64,000 nucleotides of DNA. Origin: Actinacidiphila cocklensis (GTDB lineage: Bacteria > Actinomycetota > Actinomycetes > Streptomycetales > Streptomycetaceae). The stretch is taken from positions 1-64,000 of the forward strand of contig NZ_CAJSLV010000073.1 of assembly GCF_907177275.1 (NCBI RefSeq). Direction: 5' to 3'. Both the position numbers and the translations under genes were made by a program. Below, in pieces: positions 1-8,297 of this stretch (position 1 is its first letter; each line of letters opens with the position of its first letter). Below the pieces are notes generated by a model. The model worked only from the letters and a program-made list of their open reading frames with translations. It did not search any database and had not been told where the DNA came from.

Positions 1-513
1 GCCCGGGGCCGCGGCGGCGGGCCGCGCACGGCGGGGGCGGCGGGACGCGAGGTCCTGAGGCCCGGGACGCGGTGCCTTCGCGGCCGGGACGGCGGCCGCG
101 CCGGGGCGGGCGATTCCGGGCACGCGCGGGCGCGGGCAAGCGCCATTTCCGGGCGCGATTACCGGGGTTCACCGGAATTCCGGCAGATTCTGCCAAGCGG
201 CGGTGCGGTGAAGCACAACAGGCCCCCGCGCACCATGCGGCAGTGCAACATACCCACGCCCAACAGGCCCCAGCCCTTAGCACGTAACGGCGTTGGGCAT
301 CGGGGCGTACGGCACCAGGCTTACTGCACAGGGGTTTACGCCGGCAGGCCGCGCGGCACGGGGCGTCGCCGCGTCAGCCACACGCGTCAGCCACACGCGT
401 CAGCCACACGCGTCAGCCACACGCGTCAGCCACGCCGCGTCAGGCCGTACCGCGTCAGGGCCTGTGCGGCCTGTGCGGCCGGTGAGTTGCCGGGGAGGGG
501 CGCCGGACGCGCC
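1..513. other. Left-edge stretch without a supportable gene
   Basis: No convincing coding region is visible. Open frames here are arginine- and proline-rich products of GC-rich sequence with no recognisable domain. The stretch lies downstream of the MmyB-type regulator stop codon at 514. It contains the short tandem repeat at 371-435 and otherwise nothing I can name. Confidence 0.6.
371..435. repeat. 13-bp tandem repeat, about five copies
   Basis: The unit GCGTCAGCCACAC is repeated head to tail four times exactly from 371 to 422, followed by a fifth degenerate unit to 435. It sits in non-coding DNA about 80 bases beyond the stop of the MmyB-type gene. There are no spacers, so it is not a CRISPR. 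Confidence 0.9.
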
Positions 514-1332
514 TTACGCGGCGTCCGACGTGTGCGTCGGCAGGAAGGTCACCATGCGGCGGCGCGGGTCGTGGGCCGGCGAGGAGACCAGGGTGCGGAC
601 GTGCTGCGGGTGGCCGCCGACCGGCGGCACGATGATGCGGACCTGCCCGTCGTTGTGCAGCGTGATCCGGCTGGACTGGTCCACCGCCCGCCACAGCTCG
701 GCCAGTTCCGGGTGGTCCTGGAGCTCGTCGATGATCCGGCGCAGCTCCGCGCTGCGGGTGGTCTCCGCCTCCAGCCGCAGCTGGCGCAGGTACGAGGTGG
801 CCCAGCCGTCCTCCCACTCGCCGCACAGCCGGCGGGCGTAGGGGTTGAACAGCACGAACCGCAGCAGGTTGGCCGGCTCGGGCTCGCCCGCCGACAGGAA
901 GAGCCGCTGCCAGGCGGTGTTGCTCTCCTCGATCCGCCAGCCGGCGTCGACAGCGAGCGAGGGGACCGGCAGGGCGCGCAGATAGCTGGTCCAGCCGGTG
1001 ACCGCGTCCGGGTCGGGGCGGCTCGGGCCGCGCGGCGGGAAGCCGCCGCTGGCGATGAACCACAGCTCGTCGCGGCGGGCCGAGTCCAGGCCGAGCGCTT
1101 CGGCGAGCGAGTCCAGCCGATGCAGCGGAATCGGCCGGACACCGCCCTCCCAGTCCTGGTACAGCCGGGTTGACACGCCCATGTACTGCGCCACGTCCTG
1201 CTGGCTCAACCCGCTGCGGCGCTTTCCCGCTGCCAGGTGGGCGGCGCGGTCCGCGGGGCCGCTGTGGTGCTTGCGGGCCTGGCGGAGGAAGCCGTGGATC
1301 AGTGGCGGGGAATCCCCGTGGTGCGGTGCCAT
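514..1332 (-). CDS. XRE-family transcriptional regulator with MmyB-like C-terminal domain
   Basis: A 272-residue DNA-binding regulator. Residues about 33-88 form an XRE-type helix-turn-helix (SGLSQQDVAQYMGVS, then RLYQDWEGG). Residues about 108-265 match the MmyB-like ligand-binding domain common in actinobacterial regulators (LRALPVPSLAVDAGWRI, then NPYARRL). The ATG at 1332 is chosen because GGGGGAG lies about six bases upstream; an in-frame ATG at 1338 directly abuts that site and is less likely. Family members often regulate a divergent metabolic gene. The gene upstream is the decarboxylase-like gene 630 bp away on the other strand, so a link is only inference. The ligand is unknown. Confidence 0.85.
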   Translation of the reverse strand: MAPHHGDSPPLIHGFLRQARKHHSGPADRAAHLAAGKRRSGLSQQDVAQYMGVSTRLYQDWEGGVRPIPLHRLDSLAEALGLDSARRDELWFIASGGFPPRGPSRPDPDAVTGWTSYLRALPVPSLAVDAGWRIEESNTAWQRLFLSAGEPEPANLLRFVLFNPYARRLCGEWEDGWATSYLRQLRLEAETTRSAELRRIIDELQDHPELAELWRAVDQSSRITLHNDGQVRIIVPPVGGHPQHVRTLVSSPAHDPRRRMVTFLPTHTSDAA

Positions 1333-1380
1333 GGGCATCTCCCCCGAGATCCGGCCGAGGTGATGCGAGCGCGTCACCGT

Positions 1381-1399
1381 TCCAATACTGGCCATTGGA
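1381..1399. promoter_or_regulatory. Inverted repeat upstream of MmyB-type regulator
   Basis: TCCAAT and ATTGGA form perfect 6-bp arms separated by 7 bp, 49 bases upstream of the regulator start. The position suits an operator, possibly for autoregulation. This is inference from symmetry and location. Confidence 0.35.
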
Positions 1400-1588
1400 T
1401 GGTCTTGGGTCGGCCCGATGACTGTCAACCAATGCCCAGGTCCCCCCATTGACCTGCGGATTTGAGCCTCGTTTGAGCAATGGGGAAAGAACGGCGGGCC
1501 AAGCGCGGCGCCACATCGCGCCACCCACCAGGAAGTATGCGCCACCGGGGCTGAATTGGCGTACTTGCGCCATCGCGCTCAATGGGTC

Positions 1589-1620
1589 TGTCCACATTGG
1601 TACGTGTCCCATTTTGGACA
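1589..1620. promoter_or_regulatory. Inverted repeat TGTCCA / TGGACA
   Basis: Six-base arms TGTCCA and TGGACA flank a 20-bp AT-richer centre in the middle of the divergent intergenic region. It could be an operator, but short arms of this size can arise by chance. Confidence 0.25.
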
Positions 1621-1961
1621 ACCGCCCGCGCCCGCGGGTGAAGTGCCAGCTAGGGGCGGCCGCGTACGCCAAAACAGCAGCTTGCAGCCCGGATTACGCA
1701 CCTTTGGGTTCGTAGCGGGAGGCACCCGACCTCCGGTACCAATTCTCGCGGCGGTACTCACCGCGGCGAAAATCTCGCCGAGGCGGGTGCCGACACCATC
1801 ACTGCTCCCGGTCGCGGCTCCCCGAGTCGCTGCGACCGGGTCCGCCGAGGGCCACCGGCCCGCTCCGCCCGGTTCCGGGGGGGAGCCCTCGGCGGTGAGC
1901 GGGGGGCCGGCCCGGCCCGTCGACCCCCCGCCACCCCAGCACTGCCGTCCCGGAGGTCGTC

Positions 1962-3251
1962 ATGGCGTACCTGCCGTTCGCCGCACTGCCCGCACAAGCG
2001 CCGCCGGCCGGCGGCACCGCGGTCTTCTCCGTCGCGCCCGAGCCGCGCCGGCTCATCGGCTTCGCCGCGTCCGCCCCGGACGACACCCGGCGGCAGCTCA
2101 CCGCCCTGGTCGCCGCACTGCGGACCGCGGAACGGCACGCACCCGAGCTGCTCGACGACTTCCCCGCCTCCTACCACGGCGACTACGCCGAGATGCTGGC
2201 GGTGCTCACCGACCTCGACGACGACACGGACGTCGACGACGCCGTCGCCGCCGCCGATCCCGCCGGCGCGGGCACGGCCGTACTCGCCTTCGAGCGGGCC
2301 GTGGTCGACTTCTGCACCGACCTGGCGCTCGGCGACCGCCGCCACACCCACGGCTACGTCACCGCGGGCGGCTCCGAGGCCCTGCTCGTCGGGCTGCGGG
2401 CCGGCCGCGACGCGCTGCCCGGCGCCCCGCTGTACGTCTCGGCCGCCGTGCACCACTCGGCCCGCGACCACGCGCGGCAGCTCGGCATGGACGTCGTGGA
2501 GGTCCCCTATGGCGCGGGCGGCGCCATGGACACCGACGCCCTGCGGCTGCTGGCCGCGGAACGGCCCGGCGGCGCCGTCGTGCTGGCCACCCTCGGCGGG
2601 ACCGCGGCCGAGGACGGCGGCGACGACGACCTGGCCGGGATACGGGCCGCCGCCACCCCGGCGGGACCCGTCCACATCCACGTCGACGCGGGCGACAACG
2701 GCCTGCTCGCCCCGTTCTCCCCGCACCCCGTGCTGTGGGACCTGCGGGACGGCGCGGACAGCCTGTCGCTGACCGCCCACCGGCTGCTCGGCCTGCCGGT
2801 GCCCTGCGGGGTGGTGCTGGCCGGCACCGCACGCACCCGGCCGCTCAGAGGCCGCGGCTCCACCCCCAACCCGCTGGCCGTCGCCCTGCTGTGGGCGGCG
2901 CTGCGGGACCGCGGCTACGACGGGCTGCGCGCGCTGGTCCACGACTGCTACGACACCGCCCGCTACGCCGCCGACCACCTCGCCGAGGCCGGCTTCCGCA
3001 CCACCCGCGCCGGGTACGGCCTGACCCTGCGCTTCCCCCGCCCGGCCGCCGCGGTCTGTACCCGCTGGCGGCTGGCCACCGACGGCCCGCACGCCCGGCT
3101 CACCGTGCTGCCGCCGCTGACCCGTGCCACGGTCGACGCCTTGTGCCGCGACCTGGACACGGGGACCGCGCTGCCGACCGGCCCTTCGCACCGTCCTGTG
3201 CCCGGCGGGAGCCTTACCGCCGCCGTGGCCGCTTCCCAGCGGGACGGCTGA
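1962..3251 (+). CDS. Group II PLP decarboxylase-like protein lacking the PLP lysine (putative pseudoenzyme)
   Basis: A 429-residue protein with the fold signatures of the group II pyridoxal-phosphate decarboxylase family, closest in style to histidine decarboxylases. YVTAGGSEALL (132-142), HHS (164-166), LGGT (211-214) and HVDA (240-243) follow in family order, and the usual PCGVVL follows the active-site loop. The loop that normally reads SGHK reads TAHR: residue 274 is arginine (CGG at 2781-2783) where the Schiff-base lysine should be. Family knowledge says that lysine is essential for holding PLP, so conventional decarboxylation is unlikely. The frame is otherwise intact and uninterrupted, and the start has a good GGAGG site. 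It is followed two bases later by an unknown gene, probably co-expressed. It may be a binding, scaffold or regulatory protein. Confidence 0.8.
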   Translation: MAYLPFAALPAQAPPAGGTAVFSVAPEPRRLIGFAASAPDDTRRQLTALVAALRTAERHAPELLDDFPASYHGDYAEMLAVLTDLDDDTDVDDAVAAADPAGAGTAVLAFERAVVDFCTDLALGDRRHTHGYVTAGGSEALLVGLRAGRDALPGAPLYVSAAVHHSARDHARQLGMDVVEVPYGAGGAMDTDALRLLAAERPGGAVVLATLGGTAAEDGGDDDLAGIRAAATPAGPVHIHVDAGDNGLLAPFSPHPVLWDLRDGADSLSLTAHRLLGLPVPCGVVLAGTARTRPLRGRGSTPNPLAVALLWAALRDRGYDGLRALVHDCYDTARYAADHLAEAGFRTTRAGYGLTLRFPRPAAAVCTRWRLATDGPHARLTVLPPLTRATVDALCRDLDTGTALPTGPSHRPVPGGSLTAAVAASQRDG

Positions 3252-3252
3252 G

Positions 3253-4044
3253 GTGGCCGGGCGGCACGCGGGCGCCTTACCCGGCCCGGGCGGCACCGGA
3301 GCGGAGTGGCTGATCCCGGTATCGGTGCCGATCATCCCGCCGGCGACGTCGTACTGGGCGGGCGACTGGTTCGCGCCGCGGTCCGGCGCGGCCCGGGGCG
3401 GCGCCGTCACCCCGGTGAGCGTCGCCGTCCTGCCCGGCGGGACCGTGCACACCTGGGGCACCGTCATGTCGCAGGCCGCCGACCTCGCGGACGACACGCA
3501 CCCGGCCTGGTCCGCCGCCGCCTGGCAGGCCCGCGAGAACGGCCGGCCCACCCGGGTCGCCGTGGGCCACCCCGACGGCCGCGTCGAGACCCACCTGGTA
3601 GCCGAGGACGGCACCGCGACCCCCGTCGACGGCACCCTGCTGCCGGTGCCCGGCAGATGCCCGCCCGACCCCTGCTGGGGCGACCCGGCGGGCCTGGCGC
3701 ACGAGGTGTGCGCGGCCGAGGCGGGTCCCGAGGCCACCGCGGCGGTCATGCGCGCGGCGCAGGACGCCGCCCTGGACGGCGACTGGGACGCGGCCACCCA
3801 CTACTCCACGGTCGCCGCCGCCCGGCTGCACGCCCAGGGCTCGCCCGACGCCCAGCGGGTGGTGCGCCTCGCGGTCTCCGCGTGGCTGCGCACCGGCCCC
3901 GGCCAGTCCTCCCCGCTCGGCTACGCGCTGGTGCACCTGCTGATCTCGACCTTCCCCGCGATGCCGGGTCCGATCGCGGCGCTGCTGCGCCGGCTGGCCG
4001 ACCACCTGCCGGCCGCCGGCCGGGGCGGCGTCAGGGGCTGGTGA
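3253..4044 (+). CDS. Unknown protein coupled to decarboxylase-like gene
   Basis: I do not recognise this 263-residue protein. The GTG at 3253 is chosen because it begins two bases after the preceding stop, suggesting translational coupling; an upstream start would overlap the previous gene by over 100 bases. The N-terminal half is glycine/proline rich with EWLIPVSVPIIPPATSYW, with no convincing signal peptide. The C-terminal third (about 160-255) looks helical and alanine-rich, with ARLHAQGSPDAQRVVRLAV and LVHLLISTFPAMP. Its 3' end overlaps the convergent LuxR-type gene by 14 bp. Context suggests a joint role with the decarboxylase-like protein. Confidence 0.6.
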   Translation: MAGRHAGALPGPGGTGAEWLIPVSVPIIPPATSYWAGDWFAPRSGAARGGAVTPVSVAVLPGGTVHTWGTVMSQAADLADDTHPAWSAAAWQARENGRPTRVAVGHPDGRVETHLVAEDGTATPVDGTLLPVPGRCPPDPCWGDPAGLAHEVCAAEAGPEATAAVMRAAQDAALDGDWDAATHYSTVAAARLHAQGSPDAQRVVRLAVSAWLRTGPGQSSPLGYALVHLLISTFPAMPGPIAALLRRLADHLPAAGRGGVRGW

Positions 4045-5053
4045 GCAGGGCGGCGAACTCCGCGTCGGCGGCGAGCTTCAGGCCCGCCTCGAAGCGGCTG
4101 TCGGCGTCCAGCCGCTCCATCAGCTTGGCGATGGCCCGCTGGACGGTGCGGCGGTGGACGCTGAGCTTGCGGGCGATCTGGTCGTCGCTGAGCCCCTCGG
4201 CCATCAGCCGGATGACGGCCCGCTCCTGGGCGGTGACCTCGGGATGGGCGCCGACGGCCGCCGGCTGCGGCGCGTCGAGCTTCACCGCGCGCAGCCAGAA
4301 GTCCTCGAAGAGCGCGATGTAGGACTTGACCAGGACCGTACCGACGACCACCGCGAGGGACTGGCCCGGGTCGTCGGGGTCGGCCGCGAGCAGCGCGGTG
4401 TGCCGGTCGAACAGCAGCAGGTCGTAGGGCGCGTGGTCGATCAGCCGCACCTCGGCGCCCATGGCCGCCATGTCCTGGAGGTAGCGCAGGTACTTCGGGG
4501 TGTGCAGGCACGAGCGCGGGTAGATGGAGCGCACCCGCACCCCGCGCGCCAGCATCGCCCGGTCCCGATCGAGCGAGGAGTGCAGGATCTCCATCGGCGG
4601 CATCGGCCCGGGGTGCAGCGAGTCGCAGCTGACGCGCATCGACTCGTTCAGGTCGATCATCATCTGCTTCTTGTGCGCGTCGCCGCCGAGGAAGCGCACC
4701 GCGACGCCCACCGCGTCGTCCTGCGTCACGACCGGCTCGTAGACCGTCATCAGCGACTCCAGCACCCGCTGCATCTCCCGGGTGCTGCGCTCGTGCTCGG
4801 CCGCCGCCGACTGGTACGCCTCCATCGCCCCGAGGATCGCCGCATGCGGTTCCACCGGCTTGGCGGGGCCGCCGTCCCTGGCCCGCACCAGGCCGAGCCG
4901 CTCCAGCCAGTGCCAGCCGGCCGCCGCCCGTGCCTCGTCCAGGCCGGCGGCCGCCCGCAACTGCTCGGCCGACCTCCCGCCGTCCCTGCGCAACTCCCGG
5001 TAGAGGGCGAGCGCGGCATCCTCGTCCCGCCCGCCCGCGTCGGCAACCACCAT
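4031..5053 (-). CDS. LuxR-type regulator with TrmB-like N-terminus, copy A
   Basis: A 340-residue regulator. Residues about 5-55 resemble a TrmB-type winged helix (DEDAALALYRELRRDGG, then WLERLGLVRARDG). The middle contains RVRSIYPRSCLHTPKYLRYL and GAEVRLIDHAPYDLLLFD, like the sensor part of TrmB/PLD-like regulators. Residues about 275-325 are a LuxR/NarL-type helix-turn-helix (SDDQIARKLSVHRRTVQRAI). The ATG at 5053 follows GGGGGTGGC. It is a close paralog of the next gene, whose stop lies 11 bp upstream of this start, so the pair forms one operon. There is no receiver domain. The targets are unknown; the nearby decarboxylase-like pair is a candidate. Confidence 0.8.
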   Translation of the reverse strand: MVVADAGGRDEDAALALYRELRRDGGRSAEQLRAAAGLDEARAAAGWHWLERLGLVRARDGGPAKPVEPHAAILGAMEAYQSAAAEHERSTREMQRVLESLMTVYEPVVTQDDAVGVAVRFLGGDAHKKQMMIDLNESMRVSCDSLHPGPMPPMEILHSSLDRDRAMLARGVRVRSIYPRSCLHTPKYLRYLQDMAAMGAEVRLIDHAPYDLLLFDRHTALLAADPDDPGQSLAVVVGTVLVKSYIALFEDFWLRAVKLDAPQPAAVGAHPEVTAQERAVIRLMAEGLSDDQIARKLSVHRRTVQRAIAKLMERLDADSRFEAGLKLAADAEFAALLTSP

Positions 5054-5064
5054 TGCCACCCCCC

Positions 5065-6126
5065 TCACTGCACCACGAAGGTCTTCGCGAACTCCGCGTC
5101 GTTGGCAAGTTTCAGCCCGGCCTCGAACCGGCTGCTCGCGTTCAGCCGCTCCATCAGCTTGGCGATGGCCCGCTGGACGGTGCGGCGGTGCACGCCCAGT
5201 TTGCGGGCGATCTGGTCGTCGCTCAGCCCGGACGCCATCAGCCGGATGATCACCCGCTCCTGCGAGGTGATCTCGCTGTCCTCCGCGCTGGTCACCGACG
5301 CCCTGGCCAGCGTCAGGCCGCGCAGCCAGCAGTCCTCGTAGACCGCGAGGAAGGAGCGCATCAGCGCGGCGCCGCGGATCACGATGACCGCGTCGCTCGG
5401 GCGGTCGGGGTCGGCGGCCAGCACCGCGGCGTCCTCGTCGAAGGTCAGCATGTCGAAGGGCGCGTGGTCGACCAGCCGCAGCTCCACCCCCGCGTCGGCC
5501 AGGTCGTGCAGGTAGCGGGCGTACTTGGGGGAGTGCAGGCAGGACATCGGGTAGATCGCCCGGCTGCGGACCCCGCGGGCCATGATCGTACGGTCGTGGT
5601 CGAGTGAGGCCTCCAGCACCTCGATCGGCGGCATCGGCCCGGGGTGCATCGAGCCGCACGTCCCGCGGGCCGCGTCCGACAGGTCGAGCCTGGTGCGCTG
5701 CTTGCGGCGCGGGTCGGTGATGAACTCCACCGCGACCTCGCTGGTCTCGCGCTGCACCGAGGGCCGGTAGACCGACAGCAGTGCCTCGGTGACCCGCTGC
5801 AGCCGCACCCCGCTGCGCAGCTGCTCGGCCGCGTTGGCCTGGTAGTCGTCCATGGCCCTGGCCAGCGCCGCGTCGGGGTCGACCGCCTCGGCGACGCCGT
5901 CGCGCACCTGCACCAGGCCCAGCTCCCGCAGCCGGCGCCACCCCCGGCCGCCCTGCGCGTCGTCAGGGTCGAGAGCGGGGTAGAGGTCTCCGCCGTGGCC
6001 CCCGCCCTTGGTACGCAGCATCTCGTACAGGGCGAGCGCCGCGTCCTCGTCCCGCTGGGTGCTGACTCCGCCCGACGTGCCCGCCGACCCCTTCGGGCAC
6101 GCGTCCTCACTCGGTACGGGAAGCAT
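5065..6126 (-). CDS. LuxR-type regulator with TrmB-like N-terminus, copy B
   Basis: A 353-residue paralog of copy A, with the same three-part plan: winged-helix N-terminus from about residue 25 (DEDAALALYEMLRTKGGG), middle sensor-like region (RSRAIYPMSCLHSPKYARYL) and C-terminal LuxR helix-turn-helix (SDDQIARKLGVHRRTVQRAI). The DNA-recognition helices of the two copies are almost identical, implying overlapping binding sites, while the middle regions differ. The ATG at 6126 has a strong GGAGGAAGG site. It is the first gene of the two-gene operon. The repeated gene pair suggests local duplication followed by divergence of the sensing part. Confidence 0.8.
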   Translation of the reverse strand: MLPVPSEDACPKGSAGTSGGVSTQRDEDAALALYEMLRTKGGGHGGDLYPALDPDDAQGGRGWRRLRELGLVQVRDGVAEAVDPDAALARAMDDYQANAAEQLRSGVRLQRVTEALLSVYRPSVQRETSEVAVEFITDPRRKQRTRLDLSDAARGTCGSMHPGPMPPIEVLEASLDHDRTIMARGVRSRAIYPMSCLHSPKYARYLHDLADAGVELRLVDHAPFDMLTFDEDAAVLAADPDRPSDAVIVIRGAALMRSFLAVYEDCWLRGLTLARASVTSAEDSEITSQERVIIRLMASGLSDDQIARKLGVHRRTVQRAIAKLMERLNASSRFEAGLKLANDAEFAKTFVVQ

Positions 6127-6401
6127 GTGCCTTCCTCCATTGGTGATCCGGCGGCCACTCGGATACCGGAGGGCGCCCCCGCGCCCGAGGTTCCCCGAAC
6201 CTCAAGTATCTGCGCCTGCCACAGACTGTCACGCAAGTATTACCCGCGAACGGAGCCGAACGTACCGGGTATTGCCAACGCGCGACCGGCCGGTGACAGC
6301 TCCTGCGGCGTTTTCTGGGCATATGACGATGCCCGGGACGCGGACGGGCGTCCCGGGCATGCTTCCCACCGGTGCGGCCGGTCGGCCCGACCGGCGGGCT
6401 G

Positions 6402-6857
6402 TCAGAGGTCGAACTCCTGCGGGTTGAGCCCCACCGCGTAGCACGCCTCGCGCACCACGGCCTTCTCGTCCTTGTCGAAGTCGCCGTCGGCGCCGCCGAT
6501 GACGATGCCGATCTGGATCACCGCACGCGCCTCCGTCGGCTTCTTCTGCACCTTGGCGATCTCCTGGAGGATCGCCACCTTGCCGAAAGCGAAATCGGCG
6601 GTGAGCTTGCCGAGGTAGTCCTCGAAGCGGCGCTGCAGGTCCAGCGCCGGGAAGTTCTGCAGCACCTCGTTGGTGCCGATCAGCGCGGCGACCCGCTGCC
6701 GCTCCGCGGGGTCGATGGTGCCGTCGGCCGCGGAGACCAGCGCGCACATCGCCATGCTGGCGTCCCGGAATGCGCCGCTCTTCAGGTCGTTCTTCTTTGC
6801 GTTGAGCTGGTTCTGCATATTGCTCGCGGACTCTTTGAAACGGTCCCACAGGGCCAT
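6402..6857 (-). CDS. TerB-family tellurite-resistance-like protein
   Basis: A 151-residue acidic helical protein of the TerB family. The N-terminus MALWDRFKESASNMQNQLNA precedes AMCALVSAADGTIDPAERQRV, and a second acidic repeat reads IGGADGDFDKDEKAVVREACY; both carry the metal-binding acidic loops typical of TerB. The start at 6857 has GAGGAGA six bases upstream. TerB proteins partner TerD-type proteins at the membrane in stress responses, and a TerD gene lies just beyond the next gene, so the two probably work together. The usual larger ter cluster is absent from the window. Confidence 0.88.
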   Translation of the reverse strand: MALWDRFKESASNMQNQLNAKKNDLKSGAFRDASMAMCALVSAADGTIDPAERQRVAALIGTNEVLQNFPALDLQRRFEDYLGKLTADFAFGKVAILQEIAKVQKKPTEARAVIQIGIVIGGADGDFDKDEKAVVREACYAVGLNPQEFDL

Positions 6858-6975
6858 CGGGGGTCTCCTCGCACAGGCGGTCGTTACGGTCTGAGAACTC
6901 TTCCGGAGCGTAAAGGAGTTCCCAAGCCGACCGTAGCGCTCGCCACCGGGGTGTCCCGCGCGGGCCGCCGCCGGC

Positions 6976-7464
6976 TCAGACCCGGGGGAAGCGGGACAGC
7001 AGCGCCCACACCGCGGGATTGCCCTCAAGACCCTCGTGCATGTCGGTGAGGTCGGCGACCACGTCGTGCAGGAAGTCCCTTGCCTCGCGGCGCAGTTCGG
7101 CGTGCCTGACGGGCAGCGGCGGCTCGTCGGGCAGCCAGTCGGCGGTCACGTCCACGAAGCCGAAGCGGCGGACGAAACGCAGCCGGTCGGTGGATTCGGT
7201 GAAGTCGAACTCGGCGTGTTGCGGCCGGGCCGCCCGGCCGCCCGCCGGGTCGCGGTCCAGCTGCTCGGCGATGTCGCACAGCGCCCACGCGAAGTCCAGC
7301 ACCGGCACCCACCCCCACGCGGTGGACAGCTCCCGCTCGCCCTCGGCCAGGTAGACGTCGCCGCAGAAGAGGTCGTGCCGCAGCGCCCGGACGTCCGCCG
7401 TGCGGTAGTCCGTCTGCGGCGGGTCGGGGAAGCGGCGGGAGAGGGCGTAGCCGAGGTCGATCAC
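6976..7464 (-). CDS. Hypothetical protein between TerB and TerD genes
   Basis: A 162-residue soluble protein that I cannot assign to a function. It contains an acidic, tryptophan-containing core (GWVPVLDFAWALCDIAEQL), then a beta-rich segment (FDFTESTDRLRFVRRFGFVD) and a helical C-terminus. The GTG at 7464 has no Shine-Dalgarno site; a CACGAT hexamer six bases upstream would fit a leaderless start, though it is a weak match. Its place between terB- and terD-like genes on the same strand is the only functional hint. Confidence 0.7.
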   Translation of the reverse strand: MIDLGYALSRRFPDPPQTDYRTADVRALRHDLFCGDVYLAEGERELSTAWGWVPVLDFAWALCDIAEQLDRDPAGGRAARPQHAEFDFTESTDRLRFVRRFGFVDVTADWLPDEPPLPVRHAELRREARDFLHDVVADLTDMHEGLEGNPAVWALLSRFPRV

Positions 7465-7580
7465 CCGGCGATCGTGCCAGATCCCGCGAAGCCCCCGCGC
7501 CGGCCGGTCTCCCGGGCCGGGCGGGGGCGCGTCGGATCAGCCGCAGGTCCCGCGGCCGGCCGGCGTCGGACGGGTCCGGG

Positions 7581-8156
7581 TCAGAGCGAGACGCCGAAGT
7601 CGGTGGCGATGCCGACGAGGCCGGAGGCGTAGCCCTGGCCGACCGCGCGGAACTTCCACTCGGCCCCGTTGCGGTACAGCTCGCCGAAGACCATCGCGGT
7701 CTCGGTGGCGGCGTCCTCGCTCAGGTCGTAGCGGGCGATCTCGGCTCCGCCTGCCTGGTTGACGATGCGGATGTAGGCGTTGCGGACCTGGCCGAAGTTC
7801 TGGCTGCGGGTCTCGGCGTCGTAGATGGACACCGGGAAGACGATCTTCTCGATATCGGCGGGCAGGCCGGCCAGGTTGACGTTGATGGCCTCGTCGTCGC
7901 CCTCGCCCTGGCCGGTGCGGTTGTCACCGGTGTGCACGATGGTCTGGTCGGGCGTCTGCTTGTTGTTGAAGAAGACGAAGTGTCCGTCCGAGTAGACCTT
8001 GCCGCCCGCGTTCACCGCGATGGCGCTCGCGTCGAGGTCGAAGTCCGTGCCGGTGGTGGTACGGACGTCCCAGCCGAGGCCGACCGTCACTGCCGTCAGT
8101 CCGGGCGCCTCTTTGGTGAGCGAGACGTTGCCGCCTTTGGACAGGCTTACCGCCAT
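7581..8156 (-). CDS. TerD-family calcium-binding stress protein
   Basis: A 191-residue TerD-domain protein at full family length. It begins MAVSLSKGGNVSLTKEAPGL, carries the acidic calcium-binding segment GTDFDLDASAI, then GDDEAINVNLAGLPADIEKI and the C-terminal YRNGAEWKFRAVGQGY. TerD proteins bind calcium and belong to membrane-associated stress and tellurite-resistance systems; in Streptomyces they have been tied to development. The start has AAGGGGAC upstream. The gene is divergent from arfB with 141 bp between them. Confidence 0.93.
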   Translation of the reverse strand: MAVSLSKGGNVSLTKEAPGLTAVTVGLGWDVRTTTGTDFDLDASAIAVNAGGKVYSDGHFVFFNNKQTPDQTIVHTGDNRTGQGEGDDEAINVNLAGLPADIEKIVFPVSIYDAETRSQNFGQVRNAYIRIVNQAGGAEIARYDLSEDAATETAMVFGELYRNGAEWKFRAVGQGYASGLVGIATDFGVSL

Positions 8157-8297
8157 GGGAAGTCCCCTTATGTCTTGGTCGTAGGTGTTGCCGTCGAAAC
8201 TACCCTCACCGGACTGAACGCGGACGGGGGATGCGCTGGTTCCGTATTCGGGGTAAATCCCGTGACGCCGGGGCGGTCGGCGCGGGATCATAGGATC

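Larger units (their letters stand above)
1333..1961. other. Intergenic region between divergent regulator and decarboxylase-like gene
   Basis: About 630 bases without a supportable gene, visibly more AT-rich than the flanks in its middle. It holds two inverted repeats, at 1381-1399 and 1589-1620, and must contain promoters for both divergent genes. The last bases before 1962 carry a clear ribosome binding site, GGAGG. Confidence 0.7.

Noticed and set aside
371..435. CRISPR-like array
   Set aside because: Units are 13 bp, contiguous and without spacers, and no cas genes are present.
208..1173. Plus-strand 321-codon frame at the left edge
   Set aside because: It runs antisense to the MmyB-type regulator and through the tandem repeat, and its translation has no recognisable domain.
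1758..3797. Long minus-strand open frame (679 codons) opposite the decarboxylase-like gene
   Set aside because: It is an antisense frame kept open by high GC content. It lacks domains, while the plus strand encodes clear family motifs.
3921..5108. Extended minus-strand frame of 395 codons over the LuxR copy A region
   Set aside because: It is an out-of-frame shadow. The regulator frame 4031-5053 contains the helix-turn-helix and has a ribosome binding site.
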